64,000 bases of DNA from an uncultured Acetatifactor sp. Its GTDB lineage: Bacteria; Bacillota; Clostridia; Lachnospirales; Lachnospiraceae. The position numbers and the translations under genes were made by a program. Of the stretch, positions 1 to 9,134 are shown in pieces (the stretch's first letter is position 1; the number at the start of each line of letters is the position of its first letter). The DNA is taken from positions 10,280 to 74,279 of the forward strand of contig CAJUCE010000008.1 of the NCBI GenBank assembly GCA_910584865.1. The letters are read 5' to 3'. The notes beneath the pieces were generated by a model, which had not been told where the DNA came from, searched no databases, and saw only the letters and a list, made by a program, of their open reading frames with translations.

Positions 1-118
1 CTTTCCCGCCGCGTTCTCCGTTATCTTTCTTCGCTCTGCTCCGTGTCCCGGGGCTCTTTCTTTCCCGCCGCGTTCTCCGTTATCTCTCTTCGACTCTGCC
101 CCGTACCCCCGGACTCTC
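1..118. repeat. 59-bp tandem duplication at the window edge
   Basis: Two imperfect copies begin at positions 1 and 60, both opening with CTTTCCCGCCGCGTTCTCCG. The period of 59 is not a multiple of three, so a conserved coding repeat is unlikely. It lies just downstream of the minus-strand ABC transporter, where the start of a partner gene would be expected. The window edge prevents deciding whether it is intergenic or an N-terminal linker. Confidence 0.7.
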
Positions 119-157
119 CCTCCTGACACATCGCATGTCCTGCCCGGAAGCTGCCTG

Positions 158-1894
158 TTATTCGTCGAAATCGCCGCTTCCGCTCATCTGGGCGTCATAT
201 ACCTCACGGTATATCGCATTGTTCTTCAGCAGTTCCTCATGGGTTCCGAAGCCGTCGATCTGTCCGTCGTTCATGACGATAATCCTGTCCGCATGCTCCA
301 CACTGGAAATTCTCTGAGCAATGATCAGCTTTGTAGTACCGGGAATGACCTGCGCGAAAGCTTTGCGAATCTTTGCATCTGTCGCCGTGTCCACCGCACT
401 GGTAGAATCGTCCAAAATCAGCACTTTCGGCTTCTTTAAAAGCGCTCTGGCGATACAAAGGCGCTGTTTCTGACCTCCGGACACATTAGTTCCTCCCTGT
501 TCTATGTAAGTATTGTAACCATCGGGCATCTTCTTAATAAATTCGTCTGCACAGGCCATCTCGCAGGCTCTGCGGCATTCCTCTTCCGTGGCCTCCCTGT
601 CTCCCCAGCGCAGATTTTCCAAAATCGTGCCGGAAAAAAGTACATTATTCTGAAGCACTACCGCTACCTGATTCCGCAGTGTCTCCATATCGTAATTCCT
701 GACATCCACGCCTCCTACCAGCAGTCTCCCTTCCGTCACATCATAAAGTCTGCTGACCAGATTTACCAGACTGGATTTCGCGCTGCCGGTACCGCCGATG
801 ATACCGATGGTCTCCCCTGATCGAATTTTCAGATCGATATCCTTCAGAACCGGGTCCTCCGCCTCTTTCTTATAACTGAAAGAAACATGATCGAACACGA
901 TACTGCCGTCCTGTACTTCTCTCACCGGTTCATCCGGATTCCCCAGATCCGCTTCCTCCTGCAATACCTCACAGATTCTTCTTGCGCTGGCCATGGACAT
1001 GGTGACCATGACAAAAATCATGGACAGCATCATCAGGCTCATCAAAATATTCATACAGTAAGTCAGCATATTCATCAGCTGTCCAGTGGTAAGCGAATCC
1101 TGTACAATCATATGGGCACCCATCCAGCTGATGGCCAGAATACAGGCATAAACCGTAAAGTTCATCACCGGATTATTCCAGATGACTATCCCCTCTGCTT
1201 TACAGAAGATTTTATAAATATTGTTGCTGGCTGTCTTAAATTTCTCCACCTCGTAATCTTCCCGGACATATGCCTTTACCACCCGGATTGCGGATACGTT
1301 TTCCTGTACACTTTCATTCAACGCATCGTATTTCGGAAATGCCTGAGAGAAATGCTTCGTGGCCTGGCTCACAATCAGTCCCAGCACACAGGCCAATGCC
1401 ACCACCGCCACCAGATAGACGCTGGCAAGCCTGGGGCTGATTACAAAGGACATCACCATGGCACAGATCAGCGTGGCCGGCGCCCGCATACACATACGCA
1501 GAATCATCTGATAGGCATTCTGCAGATTGGTTACGTCCGTGGTCAGTCTGGTCACCAGACCTGACGTAGAGAACTTGTCGATATTGGAGAAGCTGAAGGT
1601 CTGGATATTCTCATACATAGCCTTCCTCAGGTTCCTGGCAAAACCGGCGGATGCCCGGGCCCCGAACTGTCCTCCCATGATACCGAAGGTAAGACTTAAA
1701 ACCGCCGCCCCCACCATCAATATTCCGATCAGATAAATATGCTTCATATTGCCCGCTGTCACACCGTTATCAATAATGGACGCCATCAACAGCGGAATAA
1801 TTGTTTCCATGATTACCTCTCCGATCATAAAAACAGGCGTCAGGACGGAGTCTTTCTTAAATTCTTTAATCTGGGCTCCCAATGTTTTCAGCAT
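158..1894 (-). CDS. ABC exporter half-transporter (fused TMD-NBD), degenerate ATP site
   Basis: A 578-residue fused membrane and ATPase half-exporter of the multidrug/lipid type. About six membrane spans occupy residues 15-310 and the nucleotide-binding domain residues 330-578. Walker A reads GGTGSAKSS (about 367-375), with Ala for the usual Gly and Ser for Thr. The signature VSGGQ is at 471. Walker B ends LILDDS, with Asp at the catalytic Glu position, and the switch His is replaced by Gln (IIAQR, about 527). This combination is known from the degenerate subunit of heterodimeric exporters such as BmrC/BmrD or TM287/288. The active partner would therefore be expected just left of the window, which is an inference. 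The gene lies 105 bp downstream of a MarR regulator on the same strand and is probably co-transcribed with it. The substrate cannot be told. Confidence 0.93.
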   Translation of the reverse strand: MLKTLGAQIKEFKKDSVLTPVFMIGEVIMETIIPLLMASIIDNGVTAGNMKHIYLIGILMVGAAVLSLTFGIMGGQFGARASAGFARNLRKAMYENIQTFSFSNIDKFSTSGLVTRLTTDVTNLQNAYQMILRMCMRAPATLICAMVMSFVISPRLASVYLVAVVALACVLGLIVSQATKHFSQAFPKYDALNESVQENVSAIRVVKAYVREDYEVEKFKTASNNIYKIFCKAEGIVIWNNPVMNFTVYACILAISWMGAHMIVQDSLTTGQLMNMLTYCMNILMSLMMLSMIFVMVTMSMASARRICEVLQEEADLGNPDEPVREVQDGSIVFDHVSFSYKKEAEDPVLKDIDLKIRSGETIGIIGGTGSAKSSLVNLVSRLYDVTEGRLLVGGVDVRNYDMETLRNQVAVVLQNNVLFSGTILENLRWGDREATEEECRRACEMACADEFIKKMPDGYNTYIEQGGTNVSGGQKQRLCIARALLKKPKVLILDDSTSAVDTATDAKIRKAFAQVIPGTTKLIIAQRISSVEHADRIIVMNDGQIDGFGTHEELLKNNAIYREVYDAQMSGSGDFDE

Positions 1895-1999
1895 GATTTT
1901 TATTCTTCCTTTCTTTCCGTTAACCGGATATTCTTCTTATGCAGTCTGCTATCCGCAATACGCTGCCTCACCGGTATTATAATTCGTTTCGGTCTCCTC

Positions 2000-2638
2000 T
2001 CAAGGAGAGGCCCTTCCTTCCGGTTCCTGCTTATCCTGCCAAAGAGCGCTCTCCCGTGCTCCGGCATCCTGCTTTCCAGCCGTTTCACACGCTCCGGAAA
2101 GCTCCCTTCCAGCTCCTGATTCCGTGCCCATCTTTCCGCTTTGCACACATGGTTCCGGCACGGAATCTTCTCTGGTAGGCAGCGCTTCACATTCCGCAGC
2201 CATTTCCTCCAGATTCCGCATCGCAATGCCTAGCAGCCTGCGCAGCTCTTCCACCTCCGCCTCCGACAGCCCCCCCGTCATACGGGCTTCGATCAATTCC
2301 ATTTGGGCTTCTATTTGCCTGTGGTTCTGATATGCTTCCTCCGTCAGCCGAATCCGTTTCAGCCTGGCATCCTTATCCAGAGCCTTGCGCACAATCAGCC
2401 CTTCCCGCTCCATCACCTGCAGCGTATTGCTTGCCGTGGCTCTGGAAATGCGGAACTCTTTCTCCAGGTCTTTCTGATATACCGGCTGATCCCCATGATG
2501 ATACAGATATCCCAGAATTCCTCCCTGCAGCTGGCTCCTGGGGCCCTTTTCAAATCTGGGAGAACTCTTATGGATAACCTGCCTGATCTGGTTATGAATG
2601 TCCCGCAAAATAAATGTAATCCGTTTGTTCGGGTTCAA
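2000..2638 (-). CDS. MarR-family transcriptional regulator with long hydrophilic tail
   Basis: Winged-helix repressor or activator. The MarR fold covers roughly residues 5-150, with the DNA-reading part around QKDLEKEFRISRATASNTL and a wing containing LDKDARLKRIRLT. I choose the TTG at 2636-2638 as start because AAGGAG lies 10 bases upstream; the frame extends to a GTG at 2674 without a ribosome site. The last 50 or so residues (about 2000-2175) are low-complexity, rich in Gly, Glu and Ala, and not part of the usual fold of about 145 residues. It precedes the ABC exporter gene and has a palindromic operator over its own promoter, so it probably autoregulates and controls the pump. The inducer is unknown. 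Confidence 0.88.
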   Translation of the reverse strand: MNPNKRITFILRDIHNQIRQVIHKSSPRFEKGPRSQLQGGILGYLYHHGDQPVYQKDLEKEFRISRATASNTLQVMEREGLIVRKALDKDARLKRIRLTEEAYQNHRQIEAQMELIEARMTGGLSEAEVEELRRLLGIAMRNLEEMAAECEALPTREDSVPEPCVQSGKMGTESGAGRELSGACETAGKQDAGARESALWQDKQEPEGRASP

Positions 2639-2686
2639 TTGCGCCCATCTCCTTCCTGCCTGTACCACTTGCACACAACAAAAAAT

Positions 2687-2747
2687 GTTAGTACGCTAAC
2701 TTCTTTGTTAGCGTACTAACATTATATCATTTTAACTCGTTTGTCAA
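2687..2747 (-). promoter_or_regulatory. MarR operator and promoter
   Basis: TTGACA (2742-2747) and TATAAT (2721-2726), separated by 15 bases, form a minus-strand promoter; TAATGT at 17 bases is an alternative -10. Immediately downstream, GTTAGTACGCTAAC (2687-2700) and GTTAGCGTACTAAC (2707-2720) are perfect 14-bp inverted repeats with a 6-bp spacer. Each arm is itself palindromic (GTTAG-N4-CTAAC), giving two adjacent dimer sites at the transcription start, as expected for MarR autorepression. Confidence 0.85.
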
Positions 2748-2765
2748 GTACCGTTCACAATCTTT

Positions 2766-5237
2766 TCACTTTTTTTCCTGATTTATCTTCATTGTCAGGC
2801 TGATTCTCTTCTTCGCCTCTTCCACGCCCAGAACCTGTACCTCCACAATGTCCCCCACGCTGACCACATCCAGAGGGTGCTTGATAAAACGGTCTGTGAT
2901 CTGTGAAATATGTACCAGGCCGTCCTGATGGACTCCGATATCCACGAACACGCCAAAGTCGATAACGTTGCGCACGGTTCCCTTGAGAATCATGCCCGGC
3001 TTCAAATCCTTCATCTCCAGCACATCGCTGCGCAGAATCGGCTTCGGACTGTCCTCTCTGGGGTCACGGGCCGGCTTCTCCAGCTCTTTTAAGATATCGT
3101 TCAGCGTGATTTCGCCGATACCCAGCTCTTCCGCCAGCTTCTTCCGATCCGGAATCCGTCTGGCAAATCTGGCCAGCACTCCCGGGCCGTCTGCCTCCTG
3201 CGAAGTGTCTTTGGCGCTCTTCCTGCCATCCACCGCACTTCCGGGATCCTTAACCAGCCCTGCCTTGTTCCTTTGCTCTTCCTGCCCCGGCGTTATTCCG
3301 CCCATGGCTGCGGCCAGCGCTTTTCCCATCGCCGTATTGGTATTGGAGATACGGATCCCCTTCCGGTCCGGCTTCTTTGGACCGTTTTGACCTTTCGTGC
3401 CCGTCGCGGCCTGCTTTGTACCCTCTGCGCCGGCTGTCTGGCCCGAGGAAAGTTTCTTCCCGGAGGCCGCCTTGCGCTGCATTTCCCGTACATCTTCCAT
3501 GGTGAGGCCCAGCTTGTCCAGCAGCTTCATGGCCGCCTCATAGGACTCCGGATGGACACTTGTAGCATCTAACGGATTGTCTCCGCCCGGAATCCGCATA
3601 AATCCCGCACACTGCTCAAAGGCCTTCGGGCCCAGCTTCGCCACCTTCAAAAGCTGCTTCCGATTGGTAAAGCGCCCGTTGGTCTCTCTGTATTCTACGA
3701 TATTCCGTGCAATCGTCTTGTTGATTCCGGATATGTACTCCAGCAGGGAAGCGGACGCCGTATTCAGATCCACCCCTACCTTATTCACACTGTCCTCTAC
3801 CACACCGCTCAGGGCCTCGCTGAGTTTCTTCTGGTTCATATCATGCTGGTATTGGCCCACACCGATGGATTTGGGATCAATCTTCACCAATTCCGCCAGC
3901 GGATCCTGCAGTCTTCTGGCAATAGAGGCAGCGCTCCTCTGCCCCACATCAAAATTCGGAAATTCTTCTGTGGCCAATTTGCTTGCAGAATAAACACTGG
4001 CCCCTGCCTCATTGACAATCACATACTGAACAGGCCGATCCAGCTCCTTCAGCAAATCCACGATGATCTGCTCGGATTCTCTGGAAGCGGTGCCGTTGCC
4101 CACGGAGATCAGATCCACATGGTATTTGCTGATAAGCTTTTTCAGCTCCTTTTTGGACTCTTCCACTTTATTCTGCGGTGCAGTGGGATAAATCACTTTG
4201 GTATCCAGCACCTTTCCGGTAGGATCCACCACCGCCAGCTTACAGCCGGTACGGAAAGCGGGATCCCATCCCAGCACCACTTTCCCTGCGATGGGCGGCG
4301 CCAGCAAAAGCTGCTCCAGATTCTTGCCGAATACGGAAATGGCGCCGTCCTCCGCCTTTTCCGTCAGATCGTTGCGGATTTCTCTCTCAATGGCCGGCGC
4401 GATCAATCTCTCGTAGCTGTCCTCTATAGCCGCCTGCAGCTCAGGTGTGGTATAAGGATTGTCCGCCGTGACCGTCTTTTTCTCCAGATAGCGCTGAATC
4501 CGTTCCACCGGGGCATTGACTTTTACAGTCAGCATCTTCTCCGCCTCACCCCGATTCAGCGCCAACACCCTGTGTCCGGCCACTTTTTTCACGGGTTCTT
4601 CAAAATGATAGTACATTTCATACACACTCTGGACCTTCTCATCCTTGGCCGTGCTGGTGATAATTCCCTCTTCCATAGTGATTTCCCGAATATAGCTGCG
4701 GTAGTCCGCATTGTCGGAAATACTCTCGGCAATGATATCCCTTGCTCCCTGCAGAGCCTCCTGGGGCGTGGACACCTTTCGCTCTTCTTCCGTATCGCTG
4801 CCGGTTACATATTTGGCAGCTTCCTCTATCACAGGCGCCTGGGCATTCTGCGCCAGAATGTATTCCGCCAGTCCGTCCAGCCCCTTCGCCTTGGCCACAC
4901 TGGCTCTGGTTTTGCGCTTGGGGCGATAAGGCCGGTAGAGATCCTCCACCACCACCAGGGTCTGGGCCGCCAGGATTTTCTCTTTCAGCTCCTCCGTCAG
5001 CTTGCCCTGCTCCTCAATACTGCCCAACACCTGCTCCTTTTTCTCTTCCAGATTGCGCAGGTAATTCAGCCGCTCATGAAGGTCTCTGAGCTGCTCGTCA
5101 TTCAGAGAACCGGTAACCTCCTTCCTGTATCGGGAAATGAAGGGGATGGTACAGCCCTCATCGATCAGCTTTACCGCAGCCTCCACCTGCCACTTCTCCA
5201 CCTTCAGTTCTTCTTTGATTGTCTGAAAAATGTCCAT
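2766..5237 (-). CDS. tex: Tex-family RNA-binding transcription accessory protein
   Basis: 823 residues against about 720 for usual Tex. Order of parts: N-terminal Tex helical domain (1-190), the Tex core and YqgF-like RNase H fold (around GWDPAFRTGCKLAVVDPTG), tandem helix-hairpin-helix (GVDLNTASASLLEYISGI and the KLGPKAFEQCAGF stretch), and a C-terminal S1 domain (GTVRNVIDFGVFVDIGVHQD). Tex binds nucleic acid and acts in transcription and RNA turnover. Between the HhH part and the S1 domain there is an extra low-complexity stretch of about 100 residues (3180-3480) rich in Gly, Lys, Ala and Thr, which the family normally lacks. The start ATG follows AAAGG by eight bases. It stands alone between the MarR operator and the MATE gene, all on the minus strand. 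Confidence 0.95.
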   Translation of the reverse strand: MDIFQTIKEELKVEKWQVEAAVKLIDEGCTIPFISRYRKEVTGSLNDEQLRDLHERLNYLRNLEEKKEQVLGSIEEQGKLTEELKEKILAAQTLVVVEDLYRPYRPKRKTRASVAKAKGLDGLAEYILAQNAQAPVIEEAAKYVTGSDTEEERKVSTPQEALQGARDIIAESISDNADYRSYIREITMEEGIITSTAKDEKVQSVYEMYYHFEEPVKKVAGHRVLALNRGEAEKMLTVKVNAPVERIQRYLEKKTVTADNPYTTPELQAAIEDSYERLIAPAIEREIRNDLTEKAEDGAISVFGKNLEQLLLAPPIAGKVVLGWDPAFRTGCKLAVVDPTGKVLDTKVIYPTAPQNKVEESKKELKKLISKYHVDLISVGNGTASRESEQIIVDLLKELDRPVQYVIVNEAGASVYSASKLATEEFPNFDVGQRSAASIARRLQDPLAELVKIDPKSIGVGQYQHDMNQKKLSEALSGVVEDSVNKVGVDLNTASASLLEYISGINKTIARNIVEYRETNGRFTNRKQLLKVAKLGPKAFEQCAGFMRIPGGDNPLDATSVHPESYEAAMKLLDKLGLTMEDVREMQRKAASGKKLSSGQTAGAEGTKQAATGTKGQNGPKKPDRKGIRISNTNTAMGKALAAAMGGITPGQEEQRNKAGLVKDPGSAVDGRKSAKDTSQEADGPGVLARFARRIPDRKKLAEELGIGEITLNDILKELEKPARDPREDSPKPILRSDVLEMKDLKPGMILKGTVRNVIDFGVFVDIGVHQDGLVHISQITDRFIKHPLDVVSVGDIVEVQVLGVEEAKKRISLTMKINQEKK

Positions 5238-5309
5238 TGTACTTGCCTTGCCTTTCTTAATTGTATTTGCATTATACCAAAAAATCCCAAAATTGCAATG
5301 CCCTCGGCG

Positions 5310-6686
5310 TCATGCGCGCTCTCCCGCTCCTTTGTCCAGAATTCTGTTCAGCCGCGTAAACAGCATGGCTGCGGTCACGCCGGCCGCTATGATATCGCTC
5401 ACCGGCTCGGCCACAAAGACGCCGAAAACCTTATCCTGGAAGAAAAACGGCAGAATGAAAATCAACGGAATCAACAATACCAGCTTCCGCAGGCAGGCCA
5501 TAAGTAGACTGATTTTCGCCTGGCCCAGCGCCATAAAGGTCTGCTGGCAGCCAATCTGCACACCTGTCGAGAAAATGCCCGCCATATAAATCCGCATTGC
5601 CCACACCGTGTACTCCACCAGCACGGCATCGCTGCTGAATATTCCGGCAAAAATTTGCGGAAGCGTCAGCAACAGCAGCCACATAAGCCCCGCATAACCG
5701 GCGCAGGCCAAAAACTGGCACCGGAAAGCCTGCTTCACCCGTTCCTTCTTGCCCGCTCCGAAATTATAGCTCATAATGGGCTGCCCACCCTGGCAGATTC
5801 CCTGTAGGGGCAATGTCACCAGCTGACTGCAGGAGGATATGATAGTCATGGCCCCTACCGCCACATCCCCGCCGAAACGGGACAGACTGCTGTTAAAACT
5901 GATATTCAGAATACTCTCGGTACTGAGCATGACAAATGTGGAAATCCCCAGGGCAAGGCAGGGAGCAATCACCTCCGGAATCAGTTTCATATCAGCAACT
6001 GTCAGCCGGAGCATAGTCCTGCCCCCTCTCAGGAAGCCCAGGACCCACACCGCACTGACGGCCTGACTGATTACGGTTGCAAGCGCCGCTCCCTGTACCC
6101 CCATACCGAAGCCGAAGATCAGGATCGGATCCAGAATGATATTGCATACTGCGCCCATAACCGTGGTCAGCATACTGAATTTAGCAAAGCCCTGGGTGGT
6201 GATAAAAGGATTCAGTCCCATCACGATCATCACAAACACAATCCCCACAATATAAATCCGTGCATAGGAGAGCGCATAGGGCAATGTCACATCGCTGGCG
6301 CCGAACAGGCGGAGCAGCTGGGGCGCAAATGCATAGAAAAGAACCGTCAGCAGCACTGCAAAAATCATCAGCACCGAAAAACAGTTTCCCATAATCTTCT
6401 GCGCGCCTTCCCGATCTCCCTTTCCCATGGCGATAGCCGCCCTGGGCGCGCCGCCGGAACCGGCCAGCATGGCGAATGCATTAATCATCATCAGGATAGG
6501 CAAAAATAACCCCACCCCCGTCAGCGCAGACGCTCCTGCATCCGGAATATGTCCTATATAAATCCTGTCCACAATATTGTACAGCATATTGATCAACTGC
6601 GCCACCACCGCCGGAATTGCCAGATTCAACATTAATGAAGGTATACTTCCGCTGCCCATATCCTGCTTTTTGTCCTGTTTTGCCAT
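5310..6686 (-). CDS. MATE-family multidrug/cation antiporter
   Basis: About 458 residues with twelve hydrophobic segments and the two homologous MatE halves. The start of the first half (IPSLMLNLAIPAVVAQLINM) and the second-half QGGQPIMSYNFGAGK motif are typical. It exports organic cations or drugs in exchange for Na+ or H+; the substrate is not predictable. I place the start at ATG 6684-6686, six bases after AGGAGG. A longer frame to 6734 adds a basic leader without a ribosome site. It has its own promoter at 6856-6884, divergent from the leucine-rich-repeat gene, so the approximately 400-bp gap holds two opposed promoters. Confidence 0.93.
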   Translation of the reverse strand: MAKQDKKQDMGSGSIPSLMLNLAIPAVVAQLINMLYNIVDRIYIGHIPDAGASALTGVGLFLPILMMINAFAMLAGSGGAPRAAIAMGKGDREGAQKIMGNCFSVLMIFAVLLTVLFYAFAPQLLRLFGASDVTLPYALSYARIYIVGIVFVMIVMGLNPFITTQGFAKFSMLTTVMGAVCNIILDPILIFGFGMGVQGAALATVISQAVSAVWVLGFLRGGRTMLRLTVADMKLIPEVIAPCLALGISTFVMLSTESILNISFNSSLSRFGGDVAVGAMTIISSCSQLVTLPLQGICQGGQPIMSYNFGAGKKERVKQAFRCQFLACAGYAGLMWLLLLTLPQIFAGIFSSDAVLVEYTVWAMRIYMAGIFSTGVQIGCQQTFMALGQAKISLLMACLRKLVLLIPLIFILPFFFQDKVFGVFVAEPVSDIIAAGVTAAMLFTRLNRILDKGAGERA

Positions 6687-6855
6687 ATTCATCCTCCTGT
6701 TATGCCGCCTTGTTTTTACAGCAATCCACCACAAAATAAAAGTCCCCCGGGAAATGTCAGACTCTCTCCAGTGAAAATGGCAGAACTGCCCTTGCTCTTC
6801 AGAAATATCGAACTTCAGATCCTGGACAAAAGCCTTGATCCATGTCCATATAACC

Positions 6856-6884
6856 AGAATAGTCTATCCGGGAATTCTTGTCAA
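6856..6884 (-). promoter_or_regulatory. Promoter of the MATE gene
   Basis: Minus strand TTGACA (6879-6884), 17-base spacer, TATTCT (6856-6861). A near-consensus housekeeping promoter with a leader of about 170 bases before the MATE start. No riboswitch is recognised in that leader. Confidence 0.7.
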
Positions 6885-6910
6885 GACGCAATCTTTTTAT
6901 TTTGCTCCGG

Positions 6911-7031
6911 TTGCAAAAAGACACAAATCTGTTATAATATTGACACAGAAGAACTGTGTCAACGTCTGATTCCATGTGCACTAAAGCGCACAAAATTATG
7001 GTATGATATTGACACAGAAGAGCTGTGTCAA
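6911..7031 (+). promoter_or_regulatory. Tandem promoter/operator pair upstream of the LRR gene
   Basis: TTGACACAG-N5-CTGTGTCAA occurs twice, at 6940-6962 and 7009-7031, each a perfect 9-bp inverted repeat. Each begins one base after a -10-like box: TATAAT (6933-6938, with TTGCAA at 6911-6916 as -35 and a 16-base spacer) and TATGAT (7002-7007). The identical placement against both boxes suggests a dimeric repressor blocking two start sites of the leucine-rich-repeat gene. The regulator is not identifiable. Confidence 0.75.
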
Positions 7032-7083
7032 GAAAAAAGCATACCCTCAAAAAGATTGACGATATGCAGAAATGAGGAATCCC

Positions 7084-9057
7084 ATGGCAAAAGAATCCAC
7101 AAAATGCCCCATGTGCGGCACCAAACTGAAAATGACGGACGGAAAACTGACCTGTAAGAAGTGCGGCTATTACATAAGAAGCCAGCCAGAACAGACGGGA
7201 GCTCAAAGCAGCTATCAGACTTCCGGCAGCTACCAATCCTCTGCTTCGGGGCAGCAAAGCACCTCCGACAACGGCTATCGTTCCTCCGGCAGCTATTCCG
7301 CCCCCAAAAAGAATAAAGAAAGCAATCCCGCCGCTGCTATTATAAGCGCAGTGTGTCTGGGCACCGTCTCTGTGACGGCTCTCACCGGTATCGTACTCTT
7401 CAAAGCCGGCGCCCTGAATCATCTGCTTCTGGGCGATAACCCCAGAAACAGCAGCTCCTCATACTACGGCAATGCAGAAAGCAGTGCGGATTCTTCCGTC
7501 CAGGAAAGCGAAACCTTCTCCCTAGAGTCCGAATCCCAGACAGAAGATCTCCCGGAAAGCGAAGAGGTTCGCTGGCCTCAGTCGGATTTCTTCCGTCAGG
7601 TATCGGAAGCGATCTGGGGAAAAGCCTACCGGACCATCACGGCGCAGGAGTATGCCAGCCTGACCGCATTACAGATCAACCGGGACGAAAAAACCCTGCT
7701 CTATCAGCTGGATAACGGTGAAACCCAATCCCTTACTTACCAGACGGACATTGGAATGGATCTGGCAGATCTGGCCTCCTTTACAGGCCTGGAATGGATT
7801 TCCGTGGACGATGACCTGGATGAGGGCGATCTGGACGGATTGAACCAATTATACGGCGTCTATGCGGAAAACACCTTAGGAGAACTGGCCGATATCATCC
7901 CTAATCCGGAAAATATCACGGATCTGGGCGCCTATGACAGTATTTTCGAGCGGAATATTGACAAATTGACCGCCTTCCCAAATCTCCTGTATCTGGATTT
8001 GAATTATGAATCCCTGGAGGATATTACGGTACTGTCCCAGTTTCCCGATCTGCGGGGACTGGTTCTGACAGACTGTGACGACATAAACGACTACAGCCCC
8101 CTGATGAACCTGACGAACCTGGAAACCCTCGGAATCCAGTCTACTCAGCTCAAGAGCATCGATTTCATCACGCAGATGCCCTCTCTGACCAGCCTGAGCA
8201 TAGAGGATACCCAGGTTTCCAATCTGAGCGCGCTGGATTCCTGTCCCGGAATCACCTATCTGTCCTTGATTGACAATTATGAGATCCAGGATTATTCCGC
8301 GGTCAGCCGGCTGACCCAGCTGACCGATCTGACTCTGGAAATGAATTACGGCGGCACCCTTCCTTCCCTTGCGGAGTTAAACCAGCTGCAGTGGCTCACC
8401 ATAAAATATGCCGGAGACCTGTCTCCCCTGAAGGATGCCACCAGCGTCACTTCTCTCTCTCTGGATACCTGCTCCGGATGGGAATTGGATTCCGTCACCG
8501 CCATGCAGGGGCTGAATACCTTGATTATCAAGGATTTTTCCTCCTATGTGGACTCTTTGGCGCCACTGACCCAGCTTCCCAACCTGACGGCTTTAAGTCT
8601 GGAAGGTACCCCCATCTTCGGGAACATTGAGGAGATATTCGGGATTCCGACATTACAATATCTCTATCTCGACGATTGTCAGGTGGGTCTGAATTTTGAC
8701 AGCCTGCCCACCAACGAGACGCTGGAGCTTCTGTCCATGAGCGACATCTCTATTTTGAAGGATCCTACCTATAATAACGGAGACGAGGTTCGTCTGTCAG
8801 AGCATCTGGACATGTTCGATCATTTTCCGAATCTGACGGAGCTGCACCTGGCGTCTCTGAAGCTGGACGATATTGCATTTGTGGAAAAGCTGCCGAAGCT
8901 GCAGTATCTGGACATTACGGACAACAGCGTCACCAGCCTGAAGCCCCTGGAAAGCCTCAGCGATTTCCAGGCTGTATGGTGCGGCCGCAACACCATCCTG
9001 GAAAACCTGCCTGAAGACAGCCCCGTTTTCGTCTTCACGGAAGATTTCGATGATTAA
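7084..9057 (+). CDS. Zinc-ribbon, single-TM, leucine-rich-repeat surface protein
   Basis: About 657 residues. The N-terminus is a zinc ribbon with two CxxC pairs (CPMCG and CKKCG), followed by a Ser/Gln/Tyr-rich linker, one membrane span near residues 90-115 (AAAIISAVCLGTVSVTALTG) and an acidic Ser-rich linker. About fifteen leucine-rich repeats of the internalin/SDS22 type follow (for example NLTNLETLGIQST, MPSLTSLSIEDT) to the C-terminus. The topology would put the zinc ribbon in the cytoplasm and the repeats outside. I start at ATG 7084 because GAGGA precedes it; ATG 7072 lacks a site. Leucine-rich repeats usually bind protein or glycan, but no catalytic domain is seen and the partner is unknown. 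The gene has its own palindrome-flanked promoters and a bidirectional terminator. Confidence 0.88.
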   Translation: MAKESTKCPMCGTKLKMTDGKLTCKKCGYYIRSQPEQTGAQSSYQTSGSYQSSASGQQSTSDNGYRSSGSYSAPKKNKESNPAAAIISAVCLGTVSVTALTGIVLFKAGALNHLLLGDNPRNSSSSYYGNAESSADSSVQESETFSLESESQTEDLPESEEVRWPQSDFFRQVSEAIWGKAYRTITAQEYASLTALQINRDEKTLLYQLDNGETQSLTYQTDIGMDLADLASFTGLEWISVDDDLDEGDLDGLNQLYGVYAENTLGELADIIPNPENITDLGAYDSIFERNIDKLTAFPNLLYLDLNYESLEDITVLSQFPDLRGLVLTDCDDINDYSPLMNLTNLETLGIQSTQLKSIDFITQMPSLTSLSIEDTQVSNLSALDSCPGITYLSLIDNYEIQDYSAVSRLTQLTDLTLEMNYGGTLPSLAELNQLQWLTIKYAGDLSPLKDATSVTSLSLDTCSGWELDSVTAMQGLNTLIIKDFSSYVDSLAPLTQLPNLTALSLEGTPIFGNIEEIFGIPTLQYLYLDDCQVGLNFDSLPTNETLELLSMSDISILKDPTYNNGDEVRLSEHLDMFDHFPNLTELHLASLKLDDIAFVEKLPKLQYLDITDNSVTSLKPLESLSDFQAVWCGRNTILENLPEDSPVFVFTEDFDD

Positions 9058-9068
9058 AAGCTGTATGT

Positions 9069-9125
9069 AAAAAGGCCCTTTCCGCCTCCGCCGAATAAGG
9101 CGGACCTGCGAAAAGGGCCTTTTAT
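9069..9125. terminator. Bidirectional intrinsic terminator
   Basis: AAAAGGCCCTTT (about 9070-9081) pairs with AAAAGGGCCTTTT (9111-9123), with an inner TCCGCC/GGCGGA stem. A/T runs on both sides let it serve the convergent LRR and CaCA genes. Confidence 0.9.
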
Positions 9126-9134
9126 TCCGATATG

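Noticed and set aside
3843..5507. 554-codon plus-strand open frame
   Set aside because: It is antisense to tex, with His/Gln/Leu-rich composition typical of a reverse-frame shadow, and has no ribosome site.
6702..7157. Plus-strand frame with two IDTEELCQ peptides
   Set aside because: The peptide repeat is just the two operator palindromes in translation; the frame overlaps the divergent promoters and the start of the LRR gene.
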